From NCBI GenBank assembly GCA_964036665.1, contig OZ038530.1, forward strand, positions 1,488,001 through 1,552,000: a stretch of DNA of 64,000 bases. The letters are read 5' to 3'. Position 1 is the first letter of the stretch. Every line of letters begins with the position of its first letter. The notes under the pieces are model-generated. The model was given only the letters and a program-made list of their open reading frames with translations, did not search any database and had not been told where the DNA came from. Shown piece by piece: positions 30,345 through 41,986 of this stretch. Both the position numbers and the translations under genes were made by a program. The DNA comes from Gordius sp. MW1. Its lineage: Eukaryota > Nematomorpha > Gordioida > Gordea > Gordiidae.

Positions 30345-30437
30345 GAACACTACCAACGACGGTCCCAAGTCCGTGTGAAAAAAGTGGAGGGTTGGCGTCA
30401 GGTCGGAAGCCGGCTGTAAAAAGCAACTCCAAACAAC
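30345..30437 (+). other. RTE 5' untranslated leader
   Basis: This 93-bp leader, between the left target duplication and the first ATG, includes GTCAGGTCGGAAGCCGGCTG and GTAAAAAGCAACTCC. It resembles the short leaders of RTE elements, and internal promoter activity would be expected here from family knowledge. No promoter box can be defined from the sequence alone. Confidence 0.6.
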
Positions 30438-33425
30438 ATGGCAGCTTCAAATACGAAAATTTACCAGAATGCTAGGGCGTCCTCCCCAAACGACGCGCAT
30501 TGCATCATCCGCCCGTGCAATGTGAAAAGTATACAAGGGTTACCGCCTCACTCACAACGAAGGCGGTTAAGGAATCTAGTTGTCAAACGGACAAGAGTGG
30601 CCAGCTGGAATGTGGGTACGCTGACGGGGAAGAGCATTGAGGTTGCGCAGATGCTAAAAAGGCGAAGGATACACATAGCGTGCCTACAAGAAACGCGATG
30701 GCATGGAACAAAAGCCAGGGAGCTAGGAGATGGTTACAAGCTATACTACTCGGGTTCCCCATCACGGAAGAACGGGGTCGGTATAGTGCTTAGCGATTCC
30801 TATAAGGACAAGGTAGTCGAAGTCAAACGATGCTCGGATAGATTGATGTGCATAAAGCTGGCGGATCAAGGCGGCCTTGTCAATGTTATCTGTGCGTATT
30901 CGCCCCAGGTTGGATGTTCCGAAATTGAGAAGGACGAATTCTATGAGAAGCTCGAAAACGAAATACGCTACGTGAAGCCTGACGAGAATCTCATCATCGG
31001 AGCAGACTTTAATGGGCACGTTGGGAAAGAAAGGGGCGTGTACGAACGAAATCACGGCGGGCATGGCTATGGGGTGAAGAACAAAGAGGGAGAGAAGTTA
31101 CTACAGATGGCGCAAGCTTACGATATGGCCATTGTGAATACCTTCTTTCAGAAGCGTACCGAACATCTAGCAACGTACAGCAGTGGGGATCACCTTACAC
31201 AGGTCGACTACATCCTAGTGAAGCGCAAAAATTTGTGGCAAGCCAAAGATTGCAAGGTTATACCGGGGGAAGAAATCGCCAAACAACATCGGCCAGTTGT
31301 CCTCGATATAGCACGAAAGATTTTTCCCGAGAGGAGAAAAGTCTACACACCAAGGACAAAGTACGAAAAGCTCAAGGATGATCGTGCAAATGAAATGTTT
31401 CACGCTCGAGCAACTCCGCTCTTGAAGGTTGCAGGCTTGGGGGGCGACATTAACAAAAGGTGGGACACCGTTGCAAATGTTCTAAAGGAAACGGCCTTTC
31501 AAATCCTGGGACGAACTAAGGGCGGCAGAGCGCACAAGCGTGAACTATGGTGGTGGAATGACTCGGTCAAAGGGGCTATAGAAGAAAAGAAGGCGTTGTA
31601 CCTACGATGGTACAAAACGAAGATAGGAGAAGACTACGTGGCATATCATGAAGCGAAACGCAAAGCTAAGACGGCGGTTGCGATAGCGAAGAACAAGGCT
31701 TACACCGAGATGGCAAACAAGCTCGATACGAAGGGCGGCGACATAGTCATGTATAAACTCGCAAAGATTAGGGAGAAAAAAAGTCGAGATGTCGGGACAC
31801 TGAAAGTCATTAAAAGCGAAGAGGGACGAACGTTGTGCAAACCGAAGGAAGTCATCAAAAGATGGAAAGACTATTTCCAAAATATGATGAACAAAACGAA
31901 TGATAGAAGACCGCTAGAGAGGGTGGAACCGAACTCCAACTTGGTTTTACCATTCCAGGCTTATGAAGTAGGAGCGCAACTAACGAAGATGCGGAAAGGG
32001 AAAGCGCTAGGTCCCGATGATTTACCGATCGAAGCTTGGCTTGGGTGCAAAGGAGAAGGAATCGACATAATGACAGGCCTATTTAACGCTATGCTGTATG
32101 AGAGTCGTATCCCTGACCAATGGAGGGAAAGTACTATCATACCCATATACAAAGGCAAAGGAGACGCGCAGGAATGTGGCAACTTTAGAGGTATCAAGTT
32201 GACCTGCCACTCACTAAAACTACTAGAAAGGGTGATAGTGAAAAGGCTCAATGACGAAGTTTGTCTCTCGCCCAATCAGTTTGGATTCGTGGCCGGTAAA
32301 TCAACGATGGATCCAATCTTTGCGTTGAAGCAGACTATGGAAAAATATGGCGACATAAGAAAGAACTTACACATGGTCTTCATCGATTTGTAAAAGGCTT
32401 ACGATACGGTTCCGAGAGACTTAATATGGTGGTCCCTTAGAGCCAGAAATATACCCGAAGGATATGTTCGACTTATCAAGGAAATGTATAATGGCGCGGT
32501 TGCATCTGTTAGGACTACCGTAGGAGAAACGAAACCCTTCCGAATAATGATTGGACTACATCAAGGGTCAGCGTTAAGCCCATTCTTGTTTAATCTAATT
32601 ATGGATACAATAACAAAGGACTTGCACAAGCCAGCCCCTTGGACTATGCTATATGCCGATGATATTGTCCTATGCGATGAAACAAGAGAAGGAGTTTTTC
32701 ATCAGGCGAAAAAATGGTCAGAACGTTTTTCGGAATTCGGGTTAAAGGTCAGCGAGAAGAAAACGGTTTACATGCAAACGATGGGCGGTAGTCCGCAAAT
32801 GCACAAAAATGGCGGTCCAATGTACACGGAGGTTGATAAGTTCACATATCTTGGCTCGCTATTACATCAAAAGGGAGGATGTACCGCCGAAGTCCATTCT
32901 CGGATCAAGAAAGCATGGCTCAAGTGGCGCAGCATCTCCGGTGTCATGTGTGACAAAAAGATACCAATTTGGTTGAAAAGCAAGGCGTACAAAACCATCG
33001 TGCGACCGGTCTTGCTTTACGGGAGCGAAACATGGGCTGTAACCACCGCGGAGGAGAAACTTTTGCAAGTCACGGAAATGAGAATGGTGCGATGGAGCTT
33101 AGGCTACACCCAGCTGGATCGCAAGACGAACGAATCCTTGATGACAAAGATGGGTATACAAGCGACGAAGGACTTCTTAAGAGAAAATCGACTGCGGTGG
33201 TACGGCCATGTATTACGAAGAGAAGAGGACGATGTCACACGGCGAACGCTGGAGATGGACGTGCCTGGAAGAAGAGGAAGGGGCAGACCACGTGCCACCT
33301 GGAAACGACTGGTCAAAAAGGATATGGACGTCAAACAAATGGAAATTGGCATGGCATTTACGCGACTCAGATGGAAGAGGCTGCTGAAAACTTACCCCAC
33401 GTCTGTGGGATTTCCAACACGATAA
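30438..33425 (+). pseudogene. RTE endonuclease-reverse transcriptase, one nonsense codon
   Basis: In RTE elements this protein nicks target DNA and reverse-transcribes the element RNA at the nick. The frame runs 995 codons without frameshift from ATG 30438 to TAA 33423-33425 and is broken only by TAA at 32391-32393, after residue 651. The APE endonuclease occupies about residues 50-295: SWNVGTLTG, QETRW (Glu85), ADFNGHVG (Asp190, Asn192), QVDYIL (Asp257) and QHRP (His284). The reverse transcriptase starts near residue 510, with GKALGPDDLP, RGIKLTC and NQFGFVAGKST. Motif A begins FID (Asp650), and the stop falls two codons later, before KAYDTVPRD. Downstream are GLHQGSALSPFLF and the catalytic YADD at 32652-32663, then the RTE-type tail with LRWYGHVLRRE and GRRGRGRPRATW. 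The part after the stop could be read only by readthrough. Many genomes annotate such frames as craniofacial development protein 2-like. Confidence 0.93.
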
Positions 33426-33436
33426 AGAAGAAGAAG
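33425..33436 (+). repeat. AAG microsatellite tail of the RTE
   Basis: Four AAG units close the element directly after, and overlapping by one base, its stop codon. RTE elements usually end in short microsatellite tails instead of poly(A). The second target-site duplication follows directly. Confidence 0.85.
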
Positions 33437-33454
33437 AATTTGCTATCTAAGCAT
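33437..33454. repeat. Right target-site duplication of the RTE insertion
   Basis: This is an exact copy of 30327-30344. After it the satellite linker continues normally with TATTTACGTTGGAAGG. Confidence 0.92.
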
Positions 33455-33730
33455 TATTTACGTTGGAAGGACGGACGGTCAAGGATGGTCACGGATTGTC
33501 ACGGACGGTCACGTATGGTCACGGACGGTCACGGATGGTCACGGACGGTCACGGATGGTCACGGACGGTCACGGATAGTCACGGACGGTCACGGACGGTC
33601 ACGGATGGTCACGGATGGTCACGGACGGTCACGGACGGTCACGGAACGACACGGACGGACGGGGACGGACACAGGCGAGATCATATATTGCAGAGCAATT
33701 AAAAAATAAATCATTTTGGCTTTAATTTTA

Positions 33731-35880
33731 TATGTATCTAAGCATTATTTACGTTGGGCAGGACGGACGGACACGGACGGACAACAGACGGACAACAAAA
33801 AGCGAGCCCATAAATTGCATAGCAATTAAAAAATAAATAATTTGGCTTTAATTTGCTATCTAAGCATTATTTACGTTGGAAGGACGGACGGACAACGGAC
33901 GGACACGGATGGTCACGGACGGTCACGGACGGTCACGGATGGTCACGGACGGACAACGGACGGACAACAAAAAGCGAGCCCATAAATTGCATAGCTATTA
34001 AAAAATTAATAATTTGGCTTTAATTTGCTATCTAAGCATTATTTAGGTTGGAAGGACGGACGGTCACGGACGGTCACGGGTGGTCACGGATGGTCACGGA
34101 TGGTCACCGACGGTCACGGCTGATCACGGACTATCACGGATGGTCACGGATCGTCACGGACGGTCACGGATCGTCACGGACGGTCACGGATCGTCACGGA
34201 CGGTCACGGATCGTCACGGACGGTCACGGATGGTCACGGACGGTCACGGACGGTCACGGACGGTCACGGATGGTCACGGACTATCACGGATGGTCACGGA
34301 CGGTTCCGGATAGTCACGGATGGTCTCGGACGGTCACGGATGGTCACGGATGGTCACGGACGGTCACGGATGGTCACGGATGGACAACAAAAAGCGAGCC
34401 CATAAATTGCATAGCAATTAAAAATTAATAATTTGGCTTTAATTTTATATGTATCTAAGCATTATTTACGTTGGGCAGGACGGACGGACACGGACGGACA
34501 ACAGACGGACAACAAAAAGCGAGCCCATAAATTGCATAGCAATTAAAAAATAAATAATTTGGCTTTAATTTGCTATCTAAGCATTATTTACGTTGGAAGG
34601 ACGGACGGACAACGGACGGATACGGATGGTCACGGACGGTCACGGACGGTCACGGATGGTCACGGACGGACAACGGACGGACAACAAAAAGCGAGCCCAT
34701 AAATTGCATAGCTATTAAAAAATTAATAATTTGGCTTTAATTTGCTATCTAAGCATTATTTAGGTTGGAAGGACGGACGGTCACGGACGGTCACGGGTGG
34801 TCACGGATGGTCACGGATGGTCACGGACGGTCACGGCTGATCACGGACTATCACGGATGGTCACGGATCGTCACGGACGGTCACGGATCGTCACGGACGG
34901 TCACGGATCGTCACGGACGGTCACGGATCGTCACGGACGGTCACGGATCGTCACGGACGGTCACGGATGGTCACGGACGGTCACGGACGGTCACGGACGG
35001 TCACGGATGGTCACGGACTATCACGGATAGTCACGGACGGTTCCGGATAGTCACGGATGGTCTCGGACGGTCACGGATGGTCACGGATGGTCACGGACGG
35101 TCACGGACGGTCACGGATGGTCACGGATGGACAACAAAAAGCGAGCCCATAAATTGCATAGCAATTAAAAATTAATAATTTGGCTTTAATTTTATATGTA
35201 TCTAAGCATTATTTACGTTGGGCAGGACGGACGGACACGGACGGACAACAGACGGACAACAAAAAGCGAGCCCATAAATTGCATAGCAATTAAAAAATAA
35301 ATAATTTGGCTTTAATTTGCTATCTAAGCATTATTTACGTTGGAAGGACGGACGGACAACGGACGGACACGGATGGTCACGGACGGTCACGGACGGTCAC
35401 GGATGGTCACGGACGGACAACGGACGGACAACAAAAAGCGAGCCCATAAATTGCATAGCTATTAAAAAATTAATAATTTGGCTTTAATTTGCTATCGAAG
35501 CATTATTTAGGTTGGAAGGACGGACGGTCACGGACGGTCACGGGTGGTCACGGATGGTCACGGATGGTCACGGACGGTCACGGCTGATCACGGACTATCA
35601 CGGATGGTCACGGATCGTCACGGACGGTCACGGATCGTCACGGACGGTCACGGATCGTCACGGACGGTCACGGATGGTCACGGACGGTCACGGACGGTCA
35701 CGGACGGTCACGGATGGTCACGGACTATCACGGATGGTCACGGACGGTTCCGGATAGTCACGGATGGTCTCGGACGGTCACGGATGGTCACGGATGGTCA
35801 CGGACGGTCACGGATGGTCACGGATGGACAACAAAAAGCGAGCCCATAAATTGCATAGCAATTAAAAATTAATAATTTGG
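33731..35880 (+). repeat. Tandem higher-order repeat of 717/747 bp, three copies
   Basis: The variant linker TATGTATCTAAGC starts units at 33731, 34448 and 35195, giving periods of 717 and 747 bp. The 30-bp difference equals three decamers. Each unit contains a type-3-derived linker, a short run, a linker ending in ATTTAGGTTGG and a long run with TCACGGATCG/TCACGGACGG dimers. The third copy ends near 35880. Confidence 0.85.
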
Positions 35881-38100
35881 GTTTAATTTGATATCTATCT
35901 AAGCATTATTTACGTTGGAAGGACGGACGGACAACGGACGGACACGGACGGTCACGGATGGTCACAGACGGTCACGGATAGTCACGGATGGTCACGGACG
36001 GTCACGGATGGTCACGCAATTAAAAAATAAATAATTTGGCTTTGATTTGATATCTATCTAAGCATTATTTACGTTGGAAGGACGGACGGACAACGGACGG
36101 ACACGGACGGTCACGGATGGTTACGGACGGTCACGGATGGTCACGGACGGTCACGGATAGTCACGGATGGTCACGGACGGTCACGGACGGTTACAGTAGG
36201 TCACGGATGGTCACGGACGGTCACGGATGGTCAAGGACGGTCACGGATAGTCACGGATGGTCACGGACGGTCACAGATGGTCACGGACGGACAACGGACG
36301 GACAACAAAAAGCGAGCCCATAAATTGCATAGCAATTAAAAAATAAATAATTTGGCTTTAATTTGATATCTATCTAAGCATTATTTACGTTGGAAGGACA
36401 GACGGACAACGGACGGACACGGATAATCACGGACGGTCACGGATGGTCACGGATGGTCACGGACGGACAACGGACGGACAACAAAAAGCGAGCCCATAAA
36501 TTGCATAGCAATTAAAAAATAAATAATTTGGCTTTAATTTGCTATCTAAGCATTATTTACGTTGGAAGGACGGACGATCACGGACGGTCACGGATGGTCA
36601 CGGACGGTCACGGACGGTCACGGCTGGTCACGGACTATCACGGATGGTCACGGACGGTCACGGACGGTCACGGATGGTCACGGACGGTCACGGACGGTCA
36701 CGGACGGTCACGGACGGTCACGGACGGTCACGGATTGTCAAGGACGGTCACGGATCGTCACGGATGGTCACGGACTATCACGGATGGTCACGGACGGTCA
36801 CGTATAGTCACGGATGGTCACGGACGGTCACGGATGGTCACGGATGGTCACGGACGGTCACGGATGGTCACGGATGGTCATGGATGGTCACGGATGGTCA
36901 CGGATGGTCAGGACGGACAAACAAAAGCGAGCCCATAAATTGCATAGCAATTAAAAAATAAATAATTTGTCTTTAATTTGATATCTATCTAAGCATTATT
37001 TACGTTGAAAAGACGGACGGACAACGGACGGACACGGACGGTCACGGATGGTCACGGATGGTCACGGACGGTCACGGATAGTCACGGATGGTATTAAAAA
37101 ATAAATAATTTGGCTTTAATTTGATATCTATCTAAGCATTATTTACGTTGGAAGGACAGACGGACAACGGACGAACACGGATAATCACGGACGGTCACGG
37201 ATGGTCACGGATGGTCACGGACGGACAACGGACGGACAACAAAAAGCGAGCCCATAAATTGCATAGCAATTAAAAAATAAATAATTTGGCTTTAATTTGC
37301 TATCTAAGCATTATTTACGTTGGAAGGACGGACGGTCATGGATCGTCACGGACGGACAACGGACGGACAACAAAAAGCGAGCCCATAAATTGCATAGCAA
37401 TTAAAAAATAAATAATTTGGCTTTAATTTGCTATCTAAGCATTATTTACGTTGGAAGGACGGACGGTCACGGATGGTCACGGATTGTCACGGACGGTCAC
37501 GTATGGTCACTGACAGTCACGGATGGTCAGGACGGTCACGGATGGTCACGGACGGTCACGGATGGTCACGGATGGTCACGGATGATCACGGACGGTCACG
37601 AACGGTCACGGAACGACACGGACGGACACGGACGGACAGGGACGGACACAAGCGAGCCCATATATTGCAGAGCAATTAAAAAATAAATCATTTTGGCTTT
37701 AATTTGATATGTATCTAAGCATTATTTACGTTGGGCAGGACGGACGGACACGGACGGACAACAGACGGACAACAAAAAGCGAGCCCATAAATTGCATAGC
37801 AATTAAAAAATAAATCATTTGGCTTTAATTTGCTATCTAAGCATTATTTACGTTGGAAGGACGGACGGACAACGGACGGACACGGATGGTCACGGACGGT
37901 CACGGATGGTCACGGACGGACAACGGACGGACAACAAAAAGCGATCCCATAAATTGCATAGCTATTAAAAAATTAATAATTTGTCTTTAATTTGCTATCT
38001 AAGCATTATTTACGTTGGAAGGACGGACGGTCACGGACGGTCACGGGTGGTCACGGATGGTCACGGACGGTCATGGCTGATCACGGACTATCACGGATGG

Positions 38101-38345
38101 TCACGGATCGTCACGGACGGTCACGGATCGTCACGGACGGTCACGGATCGTCACGGACGGTCACGGATCGTCACGGACGGTCACGGATCGTCACGGACGG
38201 TCACGGATCGTCACGGACGGTCACGGATCGTCACGGACGGTCACGGAGGACGGTCACGGATCGTCACGGACGGTCACGGATCGTCACGGATCGTCACGGA
38301 CGGTCACGGATCGTCACGGACGGTCACGGATCGTCACGGACCGTC
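38101..38345 (+). repeat. 20-bp dimer expansion within the array
   Basis: Seven perfect copies of the dimer TCACGGATCGTCACGGACGG occupy 38101-38240. After a short indel (CGGAGGACGG) further copies follow to about 38345. Shorter expansions of the same dimer occur near 34149-34220, 34865-34970 and 35610-35670. Here the dimer, not the decamer, has become the unit of amplification. Confidence 0.88.
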
Positions 38346-39518
38346 ACGGATGGTCACGGACGGTCACGGACGGTCACGGACTATCACGGATAATCACGGA
38401 CGGTCACGGATAGTCACGGATGGTCTCGGACGGTCACGGATGGTCACGGACGGTCACGGATGGTCACGGATGGACAACAAAAAGCGAGCCCATAAATTGT
38501 ATAACAATTAAAAATTAATAATTTGGCTTTAATTTGATATCTATCTAAGCATTATTTACGTTGGAAGGACGGACGGACAACGGACGGACACGGACGGTCA
38601 CGGATGGTCACGGAGAGTCACGGATGGTCACAGACGGTCACGGATAGTCACGGATGGTCACGGACGGTTACGGACGGTCACGGACGGTCACGGACGGTCA
38701 CGGACGGTCACGGATGGTCACGGACTCACAACGGACGGACAACAAAAAGCGAGCCCATAAATTGCATAGCAATTATAAAATAAATAATTTGGCTTTAATT
38801 TGATATCTATCTAAGCATTATTTACGTTGGAAGGACGGACGGACAACGGACGGACACGGATCATCACGGACGGTCACGGACGGTCACGGACAGTCACGGA
38901 TGGTGACGGATGGTCACGGACGGACAACGGACGGACAACAAAAAGCAAGCCCATAAATTGCATAGCAATTAAAAAATAAATAATTTGGCTTTAATTTGAT
39001 ATCTATCTAAGCATTATTTACGTTGGGCACAACGGACGGACATGAACGGACACGGACGGACACGGACGGTCACGGACGGACACGGACGGACAACTGACGG
39101 ACACGGACGGACAACAAAAAGCGAGCCCATAAATTGCATAGCAATTAAAAAATAAATAATTTGGCTTTCATTTGATATCTAAGCATTATTTACGTTGGAA
39201 GGAAGGACGGACGGGCAATGGACGGACACGGGCGGTTACGGACGGACAACGGACGGACAACGGACGGACAACAAAAAGCGAGCCCATAAATTGCATAGCA
39301 ATTAAAAATTAAATAATTTGGCTTTAATTTGATATCTCTAAGCATTATTTACGTTGGAAGGACGGACGGACAACGGACGGACACGGACGGTCACGGACGG
39401 ACATGGACGGTCACGGATGGTCACGGACGGTCACGGACGGTCACGGATGGTCACGGACCGACAACGGACGGACAACAAAAAGCGAGCCCATAAATTGCAT
39501 AGCAATTAAAAAATACTC

Positions 39519-39531
39519 GGGCCTTCGGCCC
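39519..39531. other. Terminal GC hairpin of X1
   Basis: GGGCCTTCGGCCC forms a 5-bp GC stem with a 3-nt loop, four bases from the element end (ACTC). The same hairpin closes X2 (51244-51256), X6 (60937-60949), X8 (about 54506-54518) and, with one change, X7 (about 46885-46897). Confidence 0.85.
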
Positions 39532-39534
39532 TCG

Positions 39535-39643
39535 TGGGAAGGGGGAGGGGAGAAGGGAAGGGGGGAAGGGAAGGGGGGAAGGGAAGGGGGGAAGGGAAGG
39601 GGGGAAGGGAAGGGGGGAAGGGAAGGGGGGAAGAGAAGGGGGG
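39535..39643 (+). repeat. G-rich 13-bp minisatellite in X1
   Basis: The unit is GGGAAGGGGGGAA, repeated about seven times after a less regular start. Shorter versions occupy the same place in X2, X6, X7 and X8. The G strand satisfies simple G-quadruplex spacing. Apparent reading frames here (Gly/Arg/Glu/Lys-rich on one strand, Pro/Ser-rich on the other) are products of the repeat. Confidence 0.9.
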
Positions 39644-39649
39644 ACGACT

Positions 39650-39701
39650 CATTTATACTTCGTATAAATGTATCATATTTGCTATGCAATTTATGGGCGA
39701 G
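39650..39701. other. Subterminal hairpin and internal inverted arm of X1
   Basis: CATTTATAC-TTC-GTATAAATG (39650-39670) is a perfect 9-bp stem with a 3-nt loop. At 39681-39701 follows GCTATGCAATTTATGGGCGAG. Its first 18 bases are the exact reverse complement of the terminal motif at 41990-42007. The two arms are asymmetric: one is terminal, the other lies about 165 bp inside. Confidence 0.85.
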
Positions 39702-39984
39702 AAAGGTGGGAAGGGGCGAGAATGCCTATAGGGGGGTATTAAATGCCTAATGATTAATTAATTATTTATACAAATTTTCCATTTATAGGCAAAATGTAAT
39801 ATAGGCAAGTGTTAGGGTTAGATTTAGTGTTTGCATCTAGTTGCGTATTACATTAGTTTTTATGGCCTTTAGTGATTATGGGTCTAACAAACATTATATT
39901 ATAAAACATCACAATGTTAAGAATTAGCAGAATTGTTGGGAGAAATTTTTTGATGAATTTGAACAATTTTTAATTAAAAAAATC

Positions 39985-40500
39985 AAAAACTTGGCCAATG
40001 GTCATTTTTTCCATTGGTCAGTACCAACAGATACTCTATAAGTCAATGATAGCCAAAAGAACGGAAAAAAAATTTTTGATGCTCACTTTGGCCAATGGTC
40101 ATTTTTTTCCATTGGTCAGCAGCCAGCACACGGTAAAAGTGGATATAAATTCATAAGAGTAAAAAAAACGAAAAATAAATTTTCGAATCACATTTTGGCC
40201 AATGGTCATTTTTTTCCATTGGTCAGCAGCCAGGACACGGTAAAAGTGGGTATAAATTCATAATAGTCAAAAAAAACGAAAAAAATAATTTCGATTCACA
40301 TTTTGGCCAATGGTCATTTTTTCCATCGGTCAGGAGCCAGCGGACGGCCAAAAAGTCATAATAGCAATGGTAGTAACAGGAACAATCATAATAGTCAAAA
40401 AAAACGAAAAAATAAACTCGGATTCACATTTTGGCCAATGGTCATTTTTTTCATTGGTCAGCAGCCAGCGGACGGCCAAAAAGTCTTATTATCAATGATA
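39985..40500 (+). repeat. Core tandem repeats of X1 (about 107-125 bp unit)
   Basis: Five successive units each contain TTGGCCAATGGTCATTTTTT followed by CCATTGGTCAG, so each unit has an internal inverted repeat CCAATGG/CCATTGG. CAGCCAG, an AC(A/G)CGGTAAAAGTGG or GGCCAAAAAGTC segment, and AAAAAAACGAAAAA follow. The same core fills X2, X4, X5 and X6 with different copy numbers. Confidence 0.85.
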
Positions 40501-40716
40501 GTAACAAGAACAATCATAAGAGTCAAAAAAAACTCCGGGATTCTAACCCAAAAACTAGTTAAATTGCATTGCAATTAAAAGTAAACAACTTTTATTTATG
40601 TATATTAAATAATAAAATGAAACAATAATAGAACAAGCGGACGGCCAAAAAGTCATATTATCAATGGTAGTAACAGGAAAAATATATTAATTTAATTTAA
40701 AAAATAAAAAAAAAAT

Positions 40717-40860
40717 TTGCCCTCTCCGGGAATCGAACCAGCAATTCAGAACGTTCGCCGGGGTTCGCCCCCACATTAATAGAGCCCTAGGCTTTTGTAG
40801 GGGCACAGGGACCCATATCAGTAGAGGCATAGGCCCTTGTAGTGGAGGGCATAGGGTAAT
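40717..40860 (-). repeat. tRNA-like (SINE-related) module in X1
   Basis: On the minus strand the segment carries GGTTCGATTCCCGG (complement of 40727-40740), a good match to the RNA polymerase III B box of tRNA genes. Upstream lie CTCTACTGATATGGGTCC and a second decayed T-arm-like GGGGCGAACCCCGG. The A box is not clear in this copy. Equivalent modules occur in X4 and X6. It is not a functional tRNA because a full cloverleaf is absent. Confidence 0.6.
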
Positions 40861-41119
40861 TATAGCAATTAATATCAATGTTACCCAATTCAAAAACGAA
40901 TAGATATACTTATGAATTAATTTAACGTAGCAATTAAAACCCGACCCCGCCCGAAAGCGAGGGAGATAGAGATGAAGGGTGGGGCACCTCTTATGCATTA
41001 ATTTAAAAAATAACACAGCGAGGGAGATAGAGATGAGGGGTGGGGCACCTCTTTCTCATGCATTAATTTAAAAAATCGATAACCTAATATACCCAATGCA
41101 AATAGATAGGGAGGGTAAA

Positions 41120-41127
41120 GGACGGAC
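41120..41127. repeat. Left 8-bp target duplication of hAT-N1
   Basis: GGACGGAC, inside the tetranucleotide tract of X1, is repeated exactly at 41929-41936. An 8-bp duplication is the hallmark of hAT-superfamily insertion. Confidence 0.85.
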
Positions 41128-41928
41128 TAGAGGTGTGCACGGATCAAATTTTCGTGATCCGATCCGATCCGAGGGGTTTTTGGAAAATTTTATATCCATC
41201 CGATCCGATCCGAGTTTTTTAAAATCTAAATCCGATCCGATCCGATCCGAGTTTTTTAAAATCTAAATACGATCCGATCCGATCCGATCCGAAATTTTAA
41301 ATTAAAATTTTACGACAAGAACTTTTTATTGATGATTAAATTCAAAATACATAAAAATAAGGTAAGCAATTTTAATAGACCTGAAATAAATATAAAATTT
41401 TATTTGACTAATTCCATATTATCCTATAAAAATAATAAAGAATCTTAATTTTCTGGTTTAATTCGGGGAAAGGAGCTACGCGTGTGCCTTAAGGAAAGGG
41501 GAGATTGTGATTGATAATTTTCGGAGTTGAGTTAAGATAGAAAGAGATGCGTGTGCTAAAAAGGAAACGGAAGATGCTGATTTATCATTGACACTAGCTT
41601 CTTTCTCGCCAAACAAGAAAGTCTAGCTAGGGAAAAACGCTAGGGAAATACTGATAAATATATTAGGGTAAGTAAGGTGAGAGGTGGTATTGGGCATCAA
41701 AAATGGTAAGAGAATGCAAAGATAATTAACTAAAAATAATTAATTTAATTAATTAGAACTTATTATTGTTTATTTTAAATTTGAAAATCCGATCCGATCC
41801 GACTAAAATAAAATGTTGATCCGATCCGATCCGACTTCCAAAATTAAAATGTTGATCCGATTCGTCCGAATCCGAGTTCGGACGGATCGGATCGGATGTC
41901 GGATCGGATTGATCCGTGCACACCTCTA
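41128..41928. mobile_element. hAT-type non-autonomous element hAT-N1 (801 bp)
   Basis: Both ends carry the 20-bp inverted repeat TAGAGGTGTGCACGGATCAA (right end as its complement), which fits the YARNG start of hAT termini. Inside each terminus lies a tandem array of the pentamer GATCC (CCGAT) at about 41155-41300 and 41785-41905. The middle is AT-rich and has no transposase. It is inserted in X1 and is therefore younger than X1. Confidence 0.9.
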
Positions 41929-41936
41929 GGACGGAC
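41929..41936. repeat. Right 8-bp target duplication of hAT-N1
   Basis: GGACGGAC is an exact copy of 41120-41127. After it the tetranucleotide tract of X1 resumes. Confidence 0.85.
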
Positions 41937-41986
41937 AACGGACGGATAACGGACGGACGGACGACGGACGGACGGACAACCAAAAA

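Larger units (their letters stand above)
30345..33436 (+). mobile_element. RTE-clade non-LTR retrotransposon, nearly full length
   Basis: The element is 3,092 bp, close to the usual 3.2-3.3 kb of RTE elements. It has a short 93-bp 5' leader, a single reading frame with an N-terminal APE-type endonuclease and a reverse transcriptase, almost no 3' UTR, and a 3' tail of four AAG repeats. Perfect 18-bp target duplications flank it. Its base composition (balanced GC) contrasts strongly with both the decamer arrays and the AT-rich DNA further right. The only obvious coding lesion is one internal TAA at 32391-32393, so the insertion is young. It could be autonomous only if that stop were absent in sister copies. 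Confidence 0.93.
33455..39514 (+). repeat. Decamer/linker satellite array, second block
   Basis: This continues the array after the RTE and has the same orientation. Several linkers are damaged. At about 36010-36020 a decamer run joins directly to CAATTAAAAAATAAAT. At about 37090 a run joins directly to ATTAAAAAATAAAT. Near 39175 and 39335 the type-2 linkers are shortened. The block ends where family-X element X1 starts at 39515, inside a linker A-tract. No gene was seen. Confidence 0.92.

Noticed and set aside
32391..32393. Alternative genetic code reading TAA as sense
   Set aside because: The same frame ends with TAA at 33423-33425 in the expected place, and the hAT and LINE remnants end at ordinary stops.
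30583..33352. Minus-strand frames inside the RTE
   Set aside because: They are antisense shadows of the endonuclease-reverse transcriptase frame.
32969..33709. Plus-strand frame of 246 codons spanning the RTE 3' end and the satellite
   Set aside because: It is a shifted frame of the reverse transcriptase continued through the insertion boundary into decamers.
39403..39750. Gly/Arg/Glu-rich frames and the Pro/Ser-rich minus-strand frame
   Set aside because: They translate the GGGAAGGGGGGAA minisatellite of X1.
40303..40578. Frames in the CCAATGG core repeats (also 50177-50602 and 59216-59470)
   Set aside because: They are repeated non-coding core sequence of family X and are read in either direction in different copies.
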